From an uncultured Lachnospiraceae bacterium (lineage in GTDB: Bacteria > Bacillota > Clostridia > Lachnospirales > Lachnospiraceae), in NCBI GenBank assembly GCA_910586205.1, contig CAJUGD010000003.1, positions 81,385-145,384 of the forward strand: 64,000 nt of DNA, read 5' to 3'. Shown piece by piece: positions 34,084-42,397 of the stretch. The notes beneath the pieces were generated by a model. The model made no database searches, was not told the origin of the DNA, and worked only from the letters and a program-made list of their open reading frames with translations. The position numbers and the translations under genes are program-made. Every line of letters starts with the position of its first letter. Position 1 is the stretch's first letter.

Positions 34084-34803
34084 ATGTTTAAATATGAAAG
34101 GATAGCAGAAGATATTCAGAATAAGATCCAGAAGGGAGAGTATCTGGCAGATGAGAAGCTCCCTCAGGAGATGGAGCTGTGCAGACAATATGATGCTTCC
34201 CGGATTACGATCCGGGAAGCTCTTGACTTGCTGGTATACAGGGGCTTGATCACACGGAGACGCGGAGCAGGAACCTATGTAAAAGCCATAATCGGGGAGG
34301 GCGCAGATTCGGATGGATTTGCCAAATCCCAGCAGTTCGGAGGATTCAGCCGGGACATGCGGGGAAGAAAGGTAGAATCTGAGGTACATCAGTTTTCACT
34401 TCTGCAGGCGCCGAAGGATGTGGCGGAGAAGCTTCAGGTGGAGGAAACTGCGTTTGTCTGCTATATCTGCCGCACACGGATTGTAGACGGAAAGCCTTAC
34501 GTGGTAGAATATACTTATATGCCTACAGATTTTATTACCGGAATCACGGCTGAGGTGGTGGAAAATTCCATCTACGAATATATTGAGCATAAGCTCAAGC
34601 TGAAAATCAAAAGCGCACACCGGGCTGCCCGGGCAGATATGCCCACAAAAGAGGAACGGGAATGGCTGGCTATAGGGGAAGAAACCATGCCGGTGCTTGA
34701 GGTAGAGCAGACGGCATATCTGGATGACGGAAGAATCTTTGAATATTCAAAATCGCGGCACAGGGCGGATTGTTTTGTGCTGAGGACAGTCAGCGTGCGC
34801 TGA
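34084..34803 (+). CDS. GntR-family regulator, HutC/UTRA subfamily
   Basis: A 239-residue transcription factor. N-terminal winged helix (ERIAEDIQNKIQKGEYLADEKLPQE, SRITIREALDLLVYRGLITRRRGAGTYV; about 1-75) and a UTRA effector-binding domain (about 95-239) that in relatives binds a sugar phosphate. Start ATG 34084 is preferred to the adjacent GTG 34081 because the SD AGGAAAGG is 8 bp before it. It is followed by a terminator, then the beta-glucoside operon it most likely controls through the palindrome at 34964-34975. Confidence 0.92.
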   Translation: MFKYERIAEDIQNKIQKGEYLADEKLPQEMELCRQYDASRITIREALDLLVYRGLITRRRGAGTYVKAIIGEGADSDGFAKSQQFGGFSRDMRGRKVESEVHQFSLLQAPKDVAEKLQVEETAFVCYICRTRIVDGKPYVVEYTYMPTDFITGITAEVVENSIYEYIEHKLKLKIKSAHRAARADMPTKEEREWLAIGEETMPVLEVEQTAYLDDGRIFEYSKSRHRADCFVLRTVSVR

Positions 34804-34829
34804 AGCCCGGCAGGTAAAACCATTATAAG

Positions 34830-34862
34830 GGATTGTCATATTTGACAGTCCTTTTTTCTTTT
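34830..34862 (+). terminator. Terminator of the GntR/UTRA gene
   Basis: GGATTGTC (34830-34837) pairs with GACAGTCC (34844-34851, one T-G wobble), followed by TTTTTTCTTTTTT: a strong intrinsic terminator. Confidence 0.9.
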
Positions 34863-34929
34863 TTCACAATATTTCGTAAAATAATATATCCTTTTCGAAA
34901 AAAATTCAATAAAAATTTCCAAAAAACTC

Positions 34930-34975
34930 TTGACAAACAGTTAAAATATAATATAATAAAAATATGTTATAACAT
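34930..34975 (+). promoter_or_regulatory. Promoter and operator of the beta-glucoside operon
   Basis: TTGACA (34930-34935), 16-bp spacer, TATAAT (34952-34957), then a perfect 12-bp palindrome ATGTTATAACAT (34964-34975) at the expected transcription start. HutC-type GntR proteins bind palindromes with GT...AC half-sites; this one reads GT-T-AT-A-AC. It is the natural operator for the regulator encoded just upstream. Confidence 0.75.
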
Positions 34976-35017
34976 TTAATTTTTAAAACATAACAAATAA
35001 CGCAAGGAGGAGAAGGG

Positions 35018-36421
35018 ATGGAGCTTCGGTTGCCAAAAGATTTTTTTATGGGGGCGGCGATGTCCGGGCCGCAGACGGAAGGCGCTTATCGGACAGGAGG
35101 AAAGCTGGAAAATATCTGGGATACCTGGTCAGACCTTTCTATTTCCGATTTTTACAATAAGGTCGGAAGCTATGTCGGAAATAATTTTTATGAAAAATAT
35201 GAGGAGGACATTAAGCTTTTCAAGAGTCTTGGACTGGACTCCTTCCGAACCTCTATTCAGTGGAGCAGACTGATGGATCAGGACCAGAAGCTGAATCCGG
35301 AGGGGGCTGATTTCTATCACAAGGTTTGTGCCTGTGCCAAGGAGCAGAGGATTGAACTGTTTATGAATCTGTATCATTTTGATATGCCTGCTTATCTGTT
35401 TAGGAAGGGCGGCTGGGAGAATCGTGAGGTGGTAGAGGCATATGCAACATATGCCAGGACAGCCTTTCGGGAATTTGGAAAGGAAATTACATATTGGTTT
35501 ACCTTTAATGAACCGATTGTAGAACCAGATCAGCGATATCGGGACGGACTTTGGTATCCCTTTATCCAGGATGCCAAGAGAGGTATGGCCGTGCAGTATC
35601 ATCTGTCTCTGGCGCACTGTCTGGCAGTAAGGGAGTTTCAAAAAGCAAAGGAGGAGGGCTTCCTTCTCCCAGAGGCAAAGATTGGCCTGATCAACTGTTT
35701 CGCCCCGCCTTATACAAAGGAGGATCCAAGCCCGGAGGATCTGGAGGCGCTCCGAATGGAGGACGGGGTGAAGAACCGGTGGTGGCTGGATCTGGTAGCA
35801 GAGGGAAGGCTTCCCAAGGATATTTTAGAGACTTTAAAGGATAGCGGACTTCTTCCGGATATAAGGCCAGGAGATGAGCAAATTCTGGCTATGGGAAGGG
35901 TAGACTGGCTGGGTTTTAATTATTACCATCCCTCCCGTGTTCAGGCGCCGAGGGAGAAGTTTGACCAGAAGGGATATCCGAAATATGCCGACGCTTATGT
36001 ATGGCCGGAGGCAAAGATGAACATTTACCGAGGATGGGAGATTTACCCAAAGGGAATCTATGATTTTGGAATGAAAATGAAGGAGGAATACCCGAATCTA
36101 AAGTTCTTTATCTCAGAAAATGGTATGGGCGTAGAGCATGAAGACCGGTTCCGTGACAAAGAAGGGCAGATTCAGGATGATTATCGGATTGAGTTCGTAA
36201 AGGAGCATTTAGAATGGATTTTAAAGGCGATTCAGGATGGAGCTAAGTGTATGGGTTATCATTATTGGGGACTGATTGATAACTGGTCCTGGAACAATGC
36301 ATTTAAAAACCGATATGGCATGGTTGAGGTAGATCTGGCAGGAAACTATCAGCGGAGATGGAAGAAATCCGCGGCGTGGATACAGGAGGTGATCAGAGCG
36401 CGGGAGCAGGAAATCAGCTAA
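35018..36421 (+). CDS. 6-phospho-beta-glucosidase, GH1
   Basis: Hydrolyses beta-glucoside 6-phosphates delivered by the PTS into glucose-6-phosphate and an aglycone or glucose. The 467-residue GH1 barrel has the acid/base Glu165 in WFTFNEPIV and the nucleophile Glu367 in FFISENGMG; FLMGAAMSGPQTEGAY is the substrate-site N-terminal segment and MGYHYWGLIDNWSWNNAF the conserved C-terminal one. Start ATG follows AAGGAGGAG. It is followed by a cellobiose-type PTS, supporting a phospho-beta-glucosidase rather than a free glucosidase. Confidence 0.93.
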   Translation: MELRLPKDFFMGAAMSGPQTEGAYRTGGKLENIWDTWSDLSISDFYNKVGSYVGNNFYEKYEEDIKLFKSLGLDSFRTSIQWSRLMDQDQKLNPEGADFYHKVCACAKEQRIELFMNLYHFDMPAYLFRKGGWENREVVEAYATYARTAFREFGKEITYWFTFNEPIVEPDQRYRDGLWYPFIQDAKRGMAVQYHLSLAHCLAVREFQKAKEEGFLLPEAKIGLINCFAPPYTKEDPSPEDLEALRMEDGVKNRWWLDLVAEGRLPKDILETLKDSGLLPDIRPGDEQILAMGRVDWLGFNYYHPSRVQAPREKFDQKGYPKYADAYVWPEAKMNIYRGWEIYPKGIYDFGMKMKEEYPNLKFFISENGMGVEHEDRFRDKEGQIQDDYRIEFVKEHLEWILKAIQDGAKCMGYHYWGLIDNWSWNNAFKNRYGMVEVDLAGNYQRRWKKSAAWIQEVIRAREQEIS

Positions 36422-36515
36422 GGGAAAGCAGCAGAAAATAACTGTATAGAGGAATCGGATTTACGGGAAAAGGAAGCTTGAACAGTCACAAAAATAATCT
36501 TAGGAGGAAGAAAAA

Positions 36516-37814
36516 ATGGGTAATTCCAAGTTTGTGGAAAGGTTTACCATGTTTGCTTCAAAGCTGGGCAATGAGATCCATCTCCGGTCGCTAAGGGATG
36601 CATTTGCAACGATCATGCCGCTGTATATTCTGGCCGGTCTGGCGGTTTTGATTAATAATACGGTGTTTCAATGGCTTTTGTCCGGAGATGCTCTGACAGG
36701 GGCCCAGTATTGGGGTACATTGATTGTCAACGGAACATTGAATATTAGCTCGCTTTTGATTGCTCCGGTAATCGGATATATGCTGTCTCAGAATAAGGGA
36801 TATGAGAATCCATTGGCTGCAGCGGTCATATCCCTGGCCTCTCTGGTGGTGATGATGCCGAATGTGATTGGGATCACTCCGCTGGACGGAAGCGGGGAAG
36901 TGCTGGCACAGGGAGCGCTAAGCTTTAGCAACATCGGCACAGGGGCTATGTTTGCAGGCGTAATTATCGGTCTGGCAGCCACAGAGATCTTTGTCTGGAT
37001 CAGCAGCATTAAGAGACTGAAGATCAATCTGGGGGACAGTATCCCTCCGGCTGTGGGCAAGTCCTTTAATGTATTGATCCCGTTTATTCTGGTTATGTCC
37101 GGATTTGCGCTGATCAGTGCAGTGTTGAATAATGTGTTTCACACGGACCTGGTACATATTATTACCATGCTGATTCAGGAGCCGCTTCGCACGGCAACCA
37201 CAGGTCTGCTGGGATGTGTGCTTTTGTATAGTCTGGGTAATTTTCTCTGGATTTTGGGAATTCACCAGTCTGTCATTTACAGCTCGATATTGGAGCCCCT
37301 GCTGATCGTAAACATGACGCAGAACATGGCAGCATATGCGGCGGGAGAGGCAATCCCCAATATTATCAATGTGGCCTTTGTTCCGGCTTTTGGTATGATG
37401 GGCGGTTCTGGTTCAACCATCTGTCTGCTGATTGCCACGTTGCTGGTAAGCAGGAACAAGGCCACAAGAGGAGTGTCCCAAATGGCTTTTGTTCCAGGGC
37501 TTTTCAATATTAATGAGCCTGTGATATTTGGATATTCCATTGTGTATAACGTTTGCATGCTTATTCCCTTTGTACTTACGCCGGCAATCGGTATTGTGAT
37601 TGGGTATGCGGCAACGGCCATGAATTTTATGAACGAATGTGTCGTGTATATTCCGTGGACGACACCGCCGCTTTTAAGCGGATATTTGGCTACAGGCGGG
37701 GATGTGCGGGCAATTGTTGTCCAGCTGGTGATTTTGATATTAGGAATCCTGCTTTATATTCCGTTTGTAAAGATGAATGACATTGTCATGGAAAAGACCA
37801 TGGCGTCAGAATAA
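36516..37814 (+). CDS. PTS system cellobiose/lichenan-type EIIC permease
   Basis: A 432-residue polytopic membrane subunit of the lactose/cellobiose PTS family that moves and phosphorylates a beta-glucoside. The N-terminal KFVERFTMFASKLGNEIHLRSLRDAFATIMPLYILAG is the family's standard opening (about 5-40). About ten helices follow, with the conserved WILGIHQSVI, MGGSGSTICLLIA and FNINEPVIFG segments (about 245-345), the last two forming the sugar site. GGAGGAAG precedes ATG. It lacks fused IIA or IIB domains, which are encoded by the next two genes. Confidence 0.93.
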   Translation: MGNSKFVERFTMFASKLGNEIHLRSLRDAFATIMPLYILAGLAVLINNTVFQWLLSGDALTGAQYWGTLIVNGTLNISSLLIAPVIGYMLSQNKGYENPLAAAVISLASLVVMMPNVIGITPLDGSGEVLAQGALSFSNIGTGAMFAGVIIGLAATEIFVWISSIKRLKINLGDSIPPAVGKSFNVLIPFILVMSGFALISAVLNNVFHTDLVHIITMLIQEPLRTATTGLLGCVLLYSLGNFLWILGIHQSVIYSSILEPLLIVNMTQNMAAYAAGEAIPNIINVAFVPAFGMMGGSGSTICLLIATLLVSRNKATRGVSQMAFVPGLFNINEPVIFGYSIVYNVCMLIPFVLTPAIGIVIGYAATAMNFMNECVVYIPWTTPPLLSGYLATGGDVRAIVVQLVILILGILLYIPFVKMNDIVMEKTMASE

Positions 37815-37854
37815 CAAGCAATAAAGGCAAAACAAAAAGTAAAGGAGAAGAAAT

Positions 37855-38157
37855 ATGAAAAAGATTCTGTTGGTTTGCAACGCGGGGATGTCAACAAGTA
37901 TGCTGGTAGCAAAGATGAAGAAGGCGGCCGAAGAAAAAAATGCAGAGGTGGAAATCGAGGCAAAATCCTTATCCGAGGCTAAAAAGGAGATTGCAGCCGT
38001 GGATATTGTGCTTCTTGGCCCGCAGATTCGTTATGAGCTGGCAAATGTGAAGAAGATGGCAGGAAGCGTTCCTGTGGAAGCGATCGACATGAAAGATTAT
38101 GGGATGATGAACGGGAAAAAGGTTCTGGAGCATGCAATGGAGGTGATGGGCGTATGA
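37855..38157 (+). CDS. PTS system lactose/cellobiose-type EIIB
   Basis: The 100-residue cytoplasmic phosphocarrier that takes phosphate from EIIA and passes it to the sugar. MKKILLVCNAGMSTSMLVAKM has the phospho-acceptor Cys8 at the start of the P-loop; IVLLGPQIRYELANVKKMA is the usual second block. Length and fold match cellobiose EIIB. It overlaps the EIIA gene by 4 bp (ATGA). Confidence 0.95.
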   Translation: MKKILLVCNAGMSTSMLVAKMKKAAEEKNAEVEIEAKSLSEAKKEIAAVDIVLLGPQIRYELANVKKMAGSVPVEAIDMKDYGMMNGKKVLEHAMEVMGV

Positions 38158-38456
38158 TTAGTGAGGATTTTGCATTAACTTGTGTACAGATGATTTCCAA
38201 CAGCGGAAGCGCCAAGTCCTGTTATATTGAAGCCTTGCAGAAGGCTAAGTCTAAAGACTATGCGGAGGCGGAAAGACTGATGCAGGAAGGGGATGCTTTT
38301 TATGCTCAGGCACATGAGGTGCATGGTTCCCTGCTTCAGAAGGAGGCGTCCGGAGAAAAGGTAGAATTTGCTCTTATTTTAATGCATGCAGAGGATCAGA
38401 TGGCCAGCACTGAGCTGGCAAAGGTTCTGGCGAGAGAGCTGATTGAGCTGTATTAG
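38154..38456 (+). CDS. PTS system lactose/cellobiose-type EIIA
   Basis: The 100-residue helical-bundle phosphocarrier that receives phosphate from HPr. Phospho-acceptor His78 is in ILMHAEDQMASTELAKVLA, the family motif; MISNSGSAKSCYIEALQKAK is the N-terminal signature. Translationally coupled to EIIB. This completes a IIC-IIB-IIA set that with the GH1 enzyme makes one beta-glucoside utilisation operon. Confidence 0.95.
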   Translation: MISEDFALTCVQMISNSGSAKSCYIEALQKAKSKDYAEAERLMQEGDAFYAQAHEVHGSLLQKEASGEKVEFALILMHAEDQMASTELAKVLARELIELY

Positions 38457-38535
38457 AATAACGGAAATTCGTAAGCAATTCTTGTGATCCGGACGGCAGG
38501 GGAGTTTGAGATAATCTTGGGATAATAAGACGAAA

Positions 38536-38560
38536 AAGGAGCAGCTTATTGCTGCTCCTT
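38536..38560. terminator. Bidirectional terminator between PTS operon and FCD regulator
   Basis: AAGGAGCAGC (38536-38545) pairs perfectly with GCTGCTCCTT (38551-38560), with a TTATT loop that holds the stop codon of the minus-strand regulator. Flanking A and T runs allow use in both directions. Confidence 0.8.
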
Positions 38561-39220
38561 GATATTTTTAGAGACTGTGATCTCCTGATTATCAATATGC
38601 TCTCGTATGGCAGCTTTGGCTTCTGCCACCCGGTGTTCTTTTAAGGCTCGGAGTATGTGGTCATGCTCTACCAAAAGGATCTGGTGCTTGGCGGTGTCTT
38701 TAATATATTCCAGGCGGTAGCGATACATCTGCTCCTGAAGATTATTCAGGATCTGTACTAAGCGGGAGTTGCCGGTGCCGTGATAGATCACATCGTGGTA
38801 ATGCTCATCAGTCTCAGCGATATTCATCAGGTCGCCCTTCTGGACGGCGCTGCGGAAATTCTCCTGGGCTTCTTCTAATTCCAGCAGCGCTTCATCTTCC
38901 ATACGCTGGCAGGCAAGCTCTGTGGCAAGCTCCTCTAAGGAACGCCGCACTTCTAAGACCTCCCGCAGGCTTTTTTCGGAAATGCGGGCTACCTCTGCGC
39001 CTTTCCGCGGAATCATAAGAACCAATCCTTCCAGCTCCAGCTTGCGGATGGCTTCCCGGATCGGGGTGCGGCTGACCCCCAGACGGTCGGCAAGCTGGAT
39101 CTCCATCAGGCGTTCTCCTGGCTCCAGCTCACCCTTCAGGATAGCCTGCCGGAGTGTGTTGAAAACCACATCCCGCAGGGGAAGGTATTCGTTCATGTTC
39201 ACTTTCAGTTCATGGGTCAT
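38546..39220 (-). CDS. GntR-family regulator, FadR/FCD subfamily
   Basis: A 224-residue regulator. Winged helix at about 10-75 (LREAILKGELEPGERL-like segment, DRLGVSRTPIREAIRKLELEGLV) and an FCD ligand-binding domain (about 85-215) with metal-site residues in DEHYHDVIYHGTGN and LVEHDHILRALKEH. Many FCD proteins bind carboxylates. The ligand here cannot be told. Start ATG 39220 is chosen because AAAGGAG lies 8 bp upstream and the 27 codons before it run into the ispE end. It lies 20 bp after ispE on the same strand and is likely co-transcribed. Confidence 0.9.
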   Translation of the reverse strand: MTHELKVNMNEYLPLRDVVFNTLRQAILKGELEPGERLMEIQLADRLGVSRTPIREAIRKLELEGLVLMIPRKGAEVARISEKSLREVLEVRRSLEELATELACQRMEDEALLELEEAQENFRSAVQKGDLMNIAETDEHYHDVIYHGTGNSRLVQILNNLQEQMYRYRLEYIKDTAKHQILLVEHDHILRALKEHRVAEAKAAIREHIDNQEITVSKNIKEQQ

Positions 39221-39240
39221 GGAAATTCTCCTTTTTGAGA

Positions 39241-40137
39241 TTAAGGCTGATTCTGGGTATTGTAAAAGCTGGTCAGGTAAACCTGCTTGGCAAGCTGGCA
39301 TGCAGAGCCAAAACGAAGTTCCTCAAAGGCATGCTGTGCGGCTGCCGGATTGGTGAAAAGTCCGAACACGGTGGGACCGCTTCCGCTCATCAGGGAGCCA
39401 ATGGCTCCATATTCCAGCATGGCATCCTTGATGGACTGAATGACCGGATATTCCTGAATCGTGACAGTCTCCAGTACATTGCCCAGTTTGCCGGCAATCT
39501 GATAAAGGTCCTGGCTGCGGATTCCGGCCAGGATGCCGTCAATGTCCGGATGCTGCTCTGGCTTTAGCTGATCGGCATTTAAGCTGGTGTATACAAAACG
39601 GGTAGAGACATTGATTCCCGGTTTTGCAATCAGGACCTGGCACTGGGGAACCGGGGGCAGGGGGGTCAAAACTTCTCCGATTCCTTCCGAGAGTGCGGTG
39701 CCGCGCAGGATACAGTAGGGAACGTCAGCGCCGATCTTAACCCCGCGCTCCATTAGCTGGGAGGCGGTCAGCTCCAGACGAAACATTTTATTGATACCAA
39801 ACAGCACAGCCGCAGCGTCACTGCTGCCTCCTGCTAAACCGGCAGAAACAGGAATAAACTTGCGCAGGCGGATAAAGATGCCTCCAGGAATGGAAAACTC
39901 GTCCATCAGCATCCGGGCGGCCTTGTATACCAGGTTGTTTTCATTGGTGGGCAGATAGAAAAGATTGGTCTCAATCTGGATTCCAGGCTCCTCCTTGCGA
40001 ATCAGATCAATGCGATCAAAAATTCCGATGGTCTGCATGATCATGCGGACCTCATGATAGCCGTCATCCCGCTTGCCCAGTACATCCAGGCCGAGATTGA
40101 TCTTTCCGTATGCTTTTAAGCTTAAGTGCTTGATCAT
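39241..40137 (-). CDS. ispE: 4-diphosphocytidyl-2-C-methyl-D-erythritol kinase
   Basis: The GHMP-family kinase of the non-mevalonate isoprenoid pathway; phosphorylates the 2-hydroxyl of CDP-methylerythritol with ATP. The 298 residues carry KAYGKINLGLDVLGKRDDGYHEV (N-terminal signature, about 8-30), the ATP loop IPVSAGLAGGSSDAAAVLFG (about 90-110) and the C-terminal MSGSGPTVFGLF. Start ATG 40137 follows AAAGGAG; an earlier in-frame ATG at 40215 would lie in the promoter. Leads a two-gene unit with the FCD regulator. Confidence 0.95.
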   Translation of the reverse strand: MIKHLSLKAYGKINLGLDVLGKRDDGYHEVRMIMQTIGIFDRIDLIRKEEPGIQIETNLFYLPTNENNLVYKAARMLMDEFSIPGGIFIRLRKFIPVSAGLAGGSSDAAAVLFGINKMFRLELTASQLMERGVKIGADVPYCILRGTALSEGIGEVLTPLPPVPQCQVLIAKPGINVSTRFVYTSLNADQLKPEQHPDIDGILAGIRSQDLYQIAGKLGNVLETVTIQEYPVIQSIKDAMLEYGAIGSLMSGSGPTVFGLFTNPAAAQHAFEELRFGSACQLAKQVYLTSFYNTQNQP

Positions 40138-40204
40138 GGAATATGTCACTCCTTTGTATCTGTATGCACATTGTATATTGTATAATAAAAACAGTATACA
40201 GTAT

Positions 40205-40232
40205 ATTATATACATAAAAGGAAAATGTGCAA
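40205..40232 (-). promoter_or_regulatory. Promoter of ispE and the FCD regulator
   Basis: On the minus strand TTGCAC (40232-40227), 16-bp spacer, TATAAT (40210-40205). Just downstream (40158-40204) the DNA is AT-rich with short direct and inverted repeats built on GTATAC and TTGTATA. Confidence 0.6.
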
Positions 40233-40474
40233 GTGTTTTTGCGAATTTTGGAGAAAATTGCAGGGGTTATTATTTTTTCATATATTTTTGCCGGGAGCGA
40301 AAGAAAAAATGATACCAGCCATAAGGAATTTTACAGAAAGAAAAATATCATGGCTTGTGTAAGCAGTTAAAATATCTTATAATATCGTTAATGTGCAGAA
40401 TGATTTTGCCGGCCAAAAGCCCGGTAAACAAGAAGATGAAACATGCTGCCAGTAAGAAAACAAGGAGGTAGAAA

Positions 40475-42397
40475 ATGTCTGTCATAACACCACAGTTAAG
40501 CTGGCTGGACGATCCGGAGGTGTTCCGGGTAAATATGCTGCCAGCTCATTCAGACCATCGATTTTATGAGTCAGAGGCGGATTTTGCCGAAAGAAAGGAC
40601 AGCCTGTATCAGTCTCTTAACGGAGAATGGCAGTTTTTCTGGTCAAAAAACGCTGCAGAACGTCCGGCTGATTTTTACAGGGAGGATTTTGACACATCTG
40701 CTTTTAATACTATTTCGGTTCCCTGTCATATAGAGCTGGCAGGATATGATCGGATTCATTATATTAATACCATGTATCCCTGGGAGGGACATCAGTACCG
40801 TCGGCCTGCATTTTCCCTGGAGAGTGTGGGAGCGCAGCCGGGGCAGTTTTCGGAGGCAGAATATAATCCGGTTGGTTCTTACCGTCTGAGGTTTGATTTA
40901 GAAGAAAGGATGCTGGGAAAGAGGGTGTGCATCTCCTTTGAGGGTGTGGAACAGGCTATGTATGTATGGCTCAACGGACAGTTTATCGGCTATGGGGAGG
41001 ACAGCTTTACACCGTCAGATTTTGATTTAACGCCCTACATACGGGAAAAGGGAAATGTGCTGGCTGTGGAGGTTCATAAGCGGTCTTCTGCCGCTTATTT
41101 AGAGGATCAGGATTTCTTCCGATTCTCCGGTATTTTCCGGAATGTGACCTTGTATGCAAAGCCGCAGATCCATGTAGAGGATTTGTGGGCTAGGACAAAG
41201 CTTAAGGAGGACGGAAAAAGCGGGGAGCTGGCCTTAAGGCTTCGGCTGTCAGAAGCAGGAGAGCATACAGGAGGGGAGAGCATATTGGCATATAAAGTTT
41301 CCGTTCTTTTGAAGGATAAGAAAAGCGGCAATGCTTTGTTTGAGAAAATACTTCCGGCTGCAGAGACGGTTCAGATGGAGCCGGAGATTCTTAGAGACAT
41401 ACAGCCCTGGGAATATAAGCATCCCAATCTCTACGATCTGGAGATTCGTCTTTTGTCAGCAGACGGGAAGGCGGCAGAGATCGCGGCCTGTGAGATTGGC
41501 TTTTGCCGGATCGCTATAGAGGACGGCATCATGAAGCTGAACGGAAAACGGCTGATTGTAAACGGGGTGAACCGGCATGAGTGGAATGCCCGCACCGGCA
41601 GGGTGACAGGTATGGAGGACATGCTTTCCGATATGGCATGTTTTCATGAAAACCATATTAACAGTGTGCGGACCTGCCATTACCCCAATCAGATTCCCTG
41701 GTATGAGCTGTGTGACAGGGAAGGCATCTATGTGATGGCTGAGACGAACTTAGAGTCTCATGGCTCCTGGCAGAAGATGAACCGGGTAGAGCCAAGCTGG
41801 AATGTACCGGGAAGCGTACCTCAGTGGAAGGAAGCAGTAGTGGACCGGATGCGTACCAATTTTGAGACCTTTAAAAATCATGTGTGTATTTTATTTTGGT
41901 CTTTGGGAAATGAATCTTATGCAGGCGATAATATCCAGGCAATGCAGGAATTTCTGGAGGAAAAACAGGACGGGCGGCTGATTCATTATGAAGGGGTGTT
42001 CCATAACCGGGCATACGATAAGACCATTTCCCATATGGAAAGCAGGATGTATGCATCGCCAAAGCAGGTTCGGGAATATCTGGAGGGAGACGGGACAAAA
42101 CCGTTTATTCTCTGTGAATATATGCATGATATGGGCAACTCTTTAGGAGGAATGAAGTCCTATATGGATCTGCTTGATCAATTTGAACACTATCAGGGAG
42201 GATTTATATGGGATTTTATTGACCAGGCCATTCTGGTAAAGGATGAGATAACAGGCCGGGAAGTGCTGCGGTATGGCGGTGATTTTGATGACCGTCCGTC
42301 TGACTATGAGTTTTCCGGCAATGGGATTCTGTTTGCAGACCGGACACCCAAGCCAGCCATACAGGAGGTGAAATATTATTATGGATTATATGAATAG
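40475..42397 (+). CDS. lacL: Beta-galactosidase large subunit, GH2 (LacL type)
   Basis: The 640-residue large chain of a heterodimeric beta-galactosidase. It opens with WLDDPEVFRVNMLPAHSDH, the typical GH2 lactase N-terminus, and includes the sugar-binding and immunoglobulin-like domains and the TIM barrel: acid/base Glu480 in FWSLGNESYAG and nucleophile Glu548 in ILCEYMHDMGNS. The chain ends soon after the barrel (KPAIQEVKYYYGLYE), so the C-terminal domain 5 is encoded separately by the next gene. GGAGGT precedes ATG. Length and gene split match LacL of lactobacilli, where both chains are needed for activity. Confidence 0.92.
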   Translation: MSVITPQLSWLDDPEVFRVNMLPAHSDHRFYESEADFAERKDSLYQSLNGEWQFFWSKNAAERPADFYREDFDTSAFNTISVPCHIELAGYDRIHYINTMYPWEGHQYRRPAFSLESVGAQPGQFSEAEYNPVGSYRLRFDLEERMLGKRVCISFEGVEQAMYVWLNGQFIGYGEDSFTPSDFDLTPYIREKGNVLAVEVHKRSSAAYLEDQDFFRFSGIFRNVTLYAKPQIHVEDLWARTKLKEDGKSGELALRLRLSEAGEHTGGESILAYKVSVLLKDKKSGNALFEKILPAAETVQMEPEILRDIQPWEYKHPNLYDLEIRLLSADGKAAEIAACEIGFCRIAIEDGIMKLNGKRLIVNGVNRHEWNARTGRVTGMEDMLSDMACFHENHINSVRTCHYPNQIPWYELCDREGIYVMAETNLESHGSWQKMNRVEPSWNVPGSVPQWKEAVVDRMRTNFETFKNHVCILFWSLGNESYAGDNIQAMQEFLEEKQDGRLIHYEGVFHNRAYDKTISHMESRMYASPKQVREYLEGDGTKPFILCEYMHDMGNSLGGMKSYMDLLDQFEHYQGGFIWDFIDQAILVKDEITGREVLRYGGDFDDRPSDYEFSGNGILFADRTPKPAIQEVKYYYGLYE

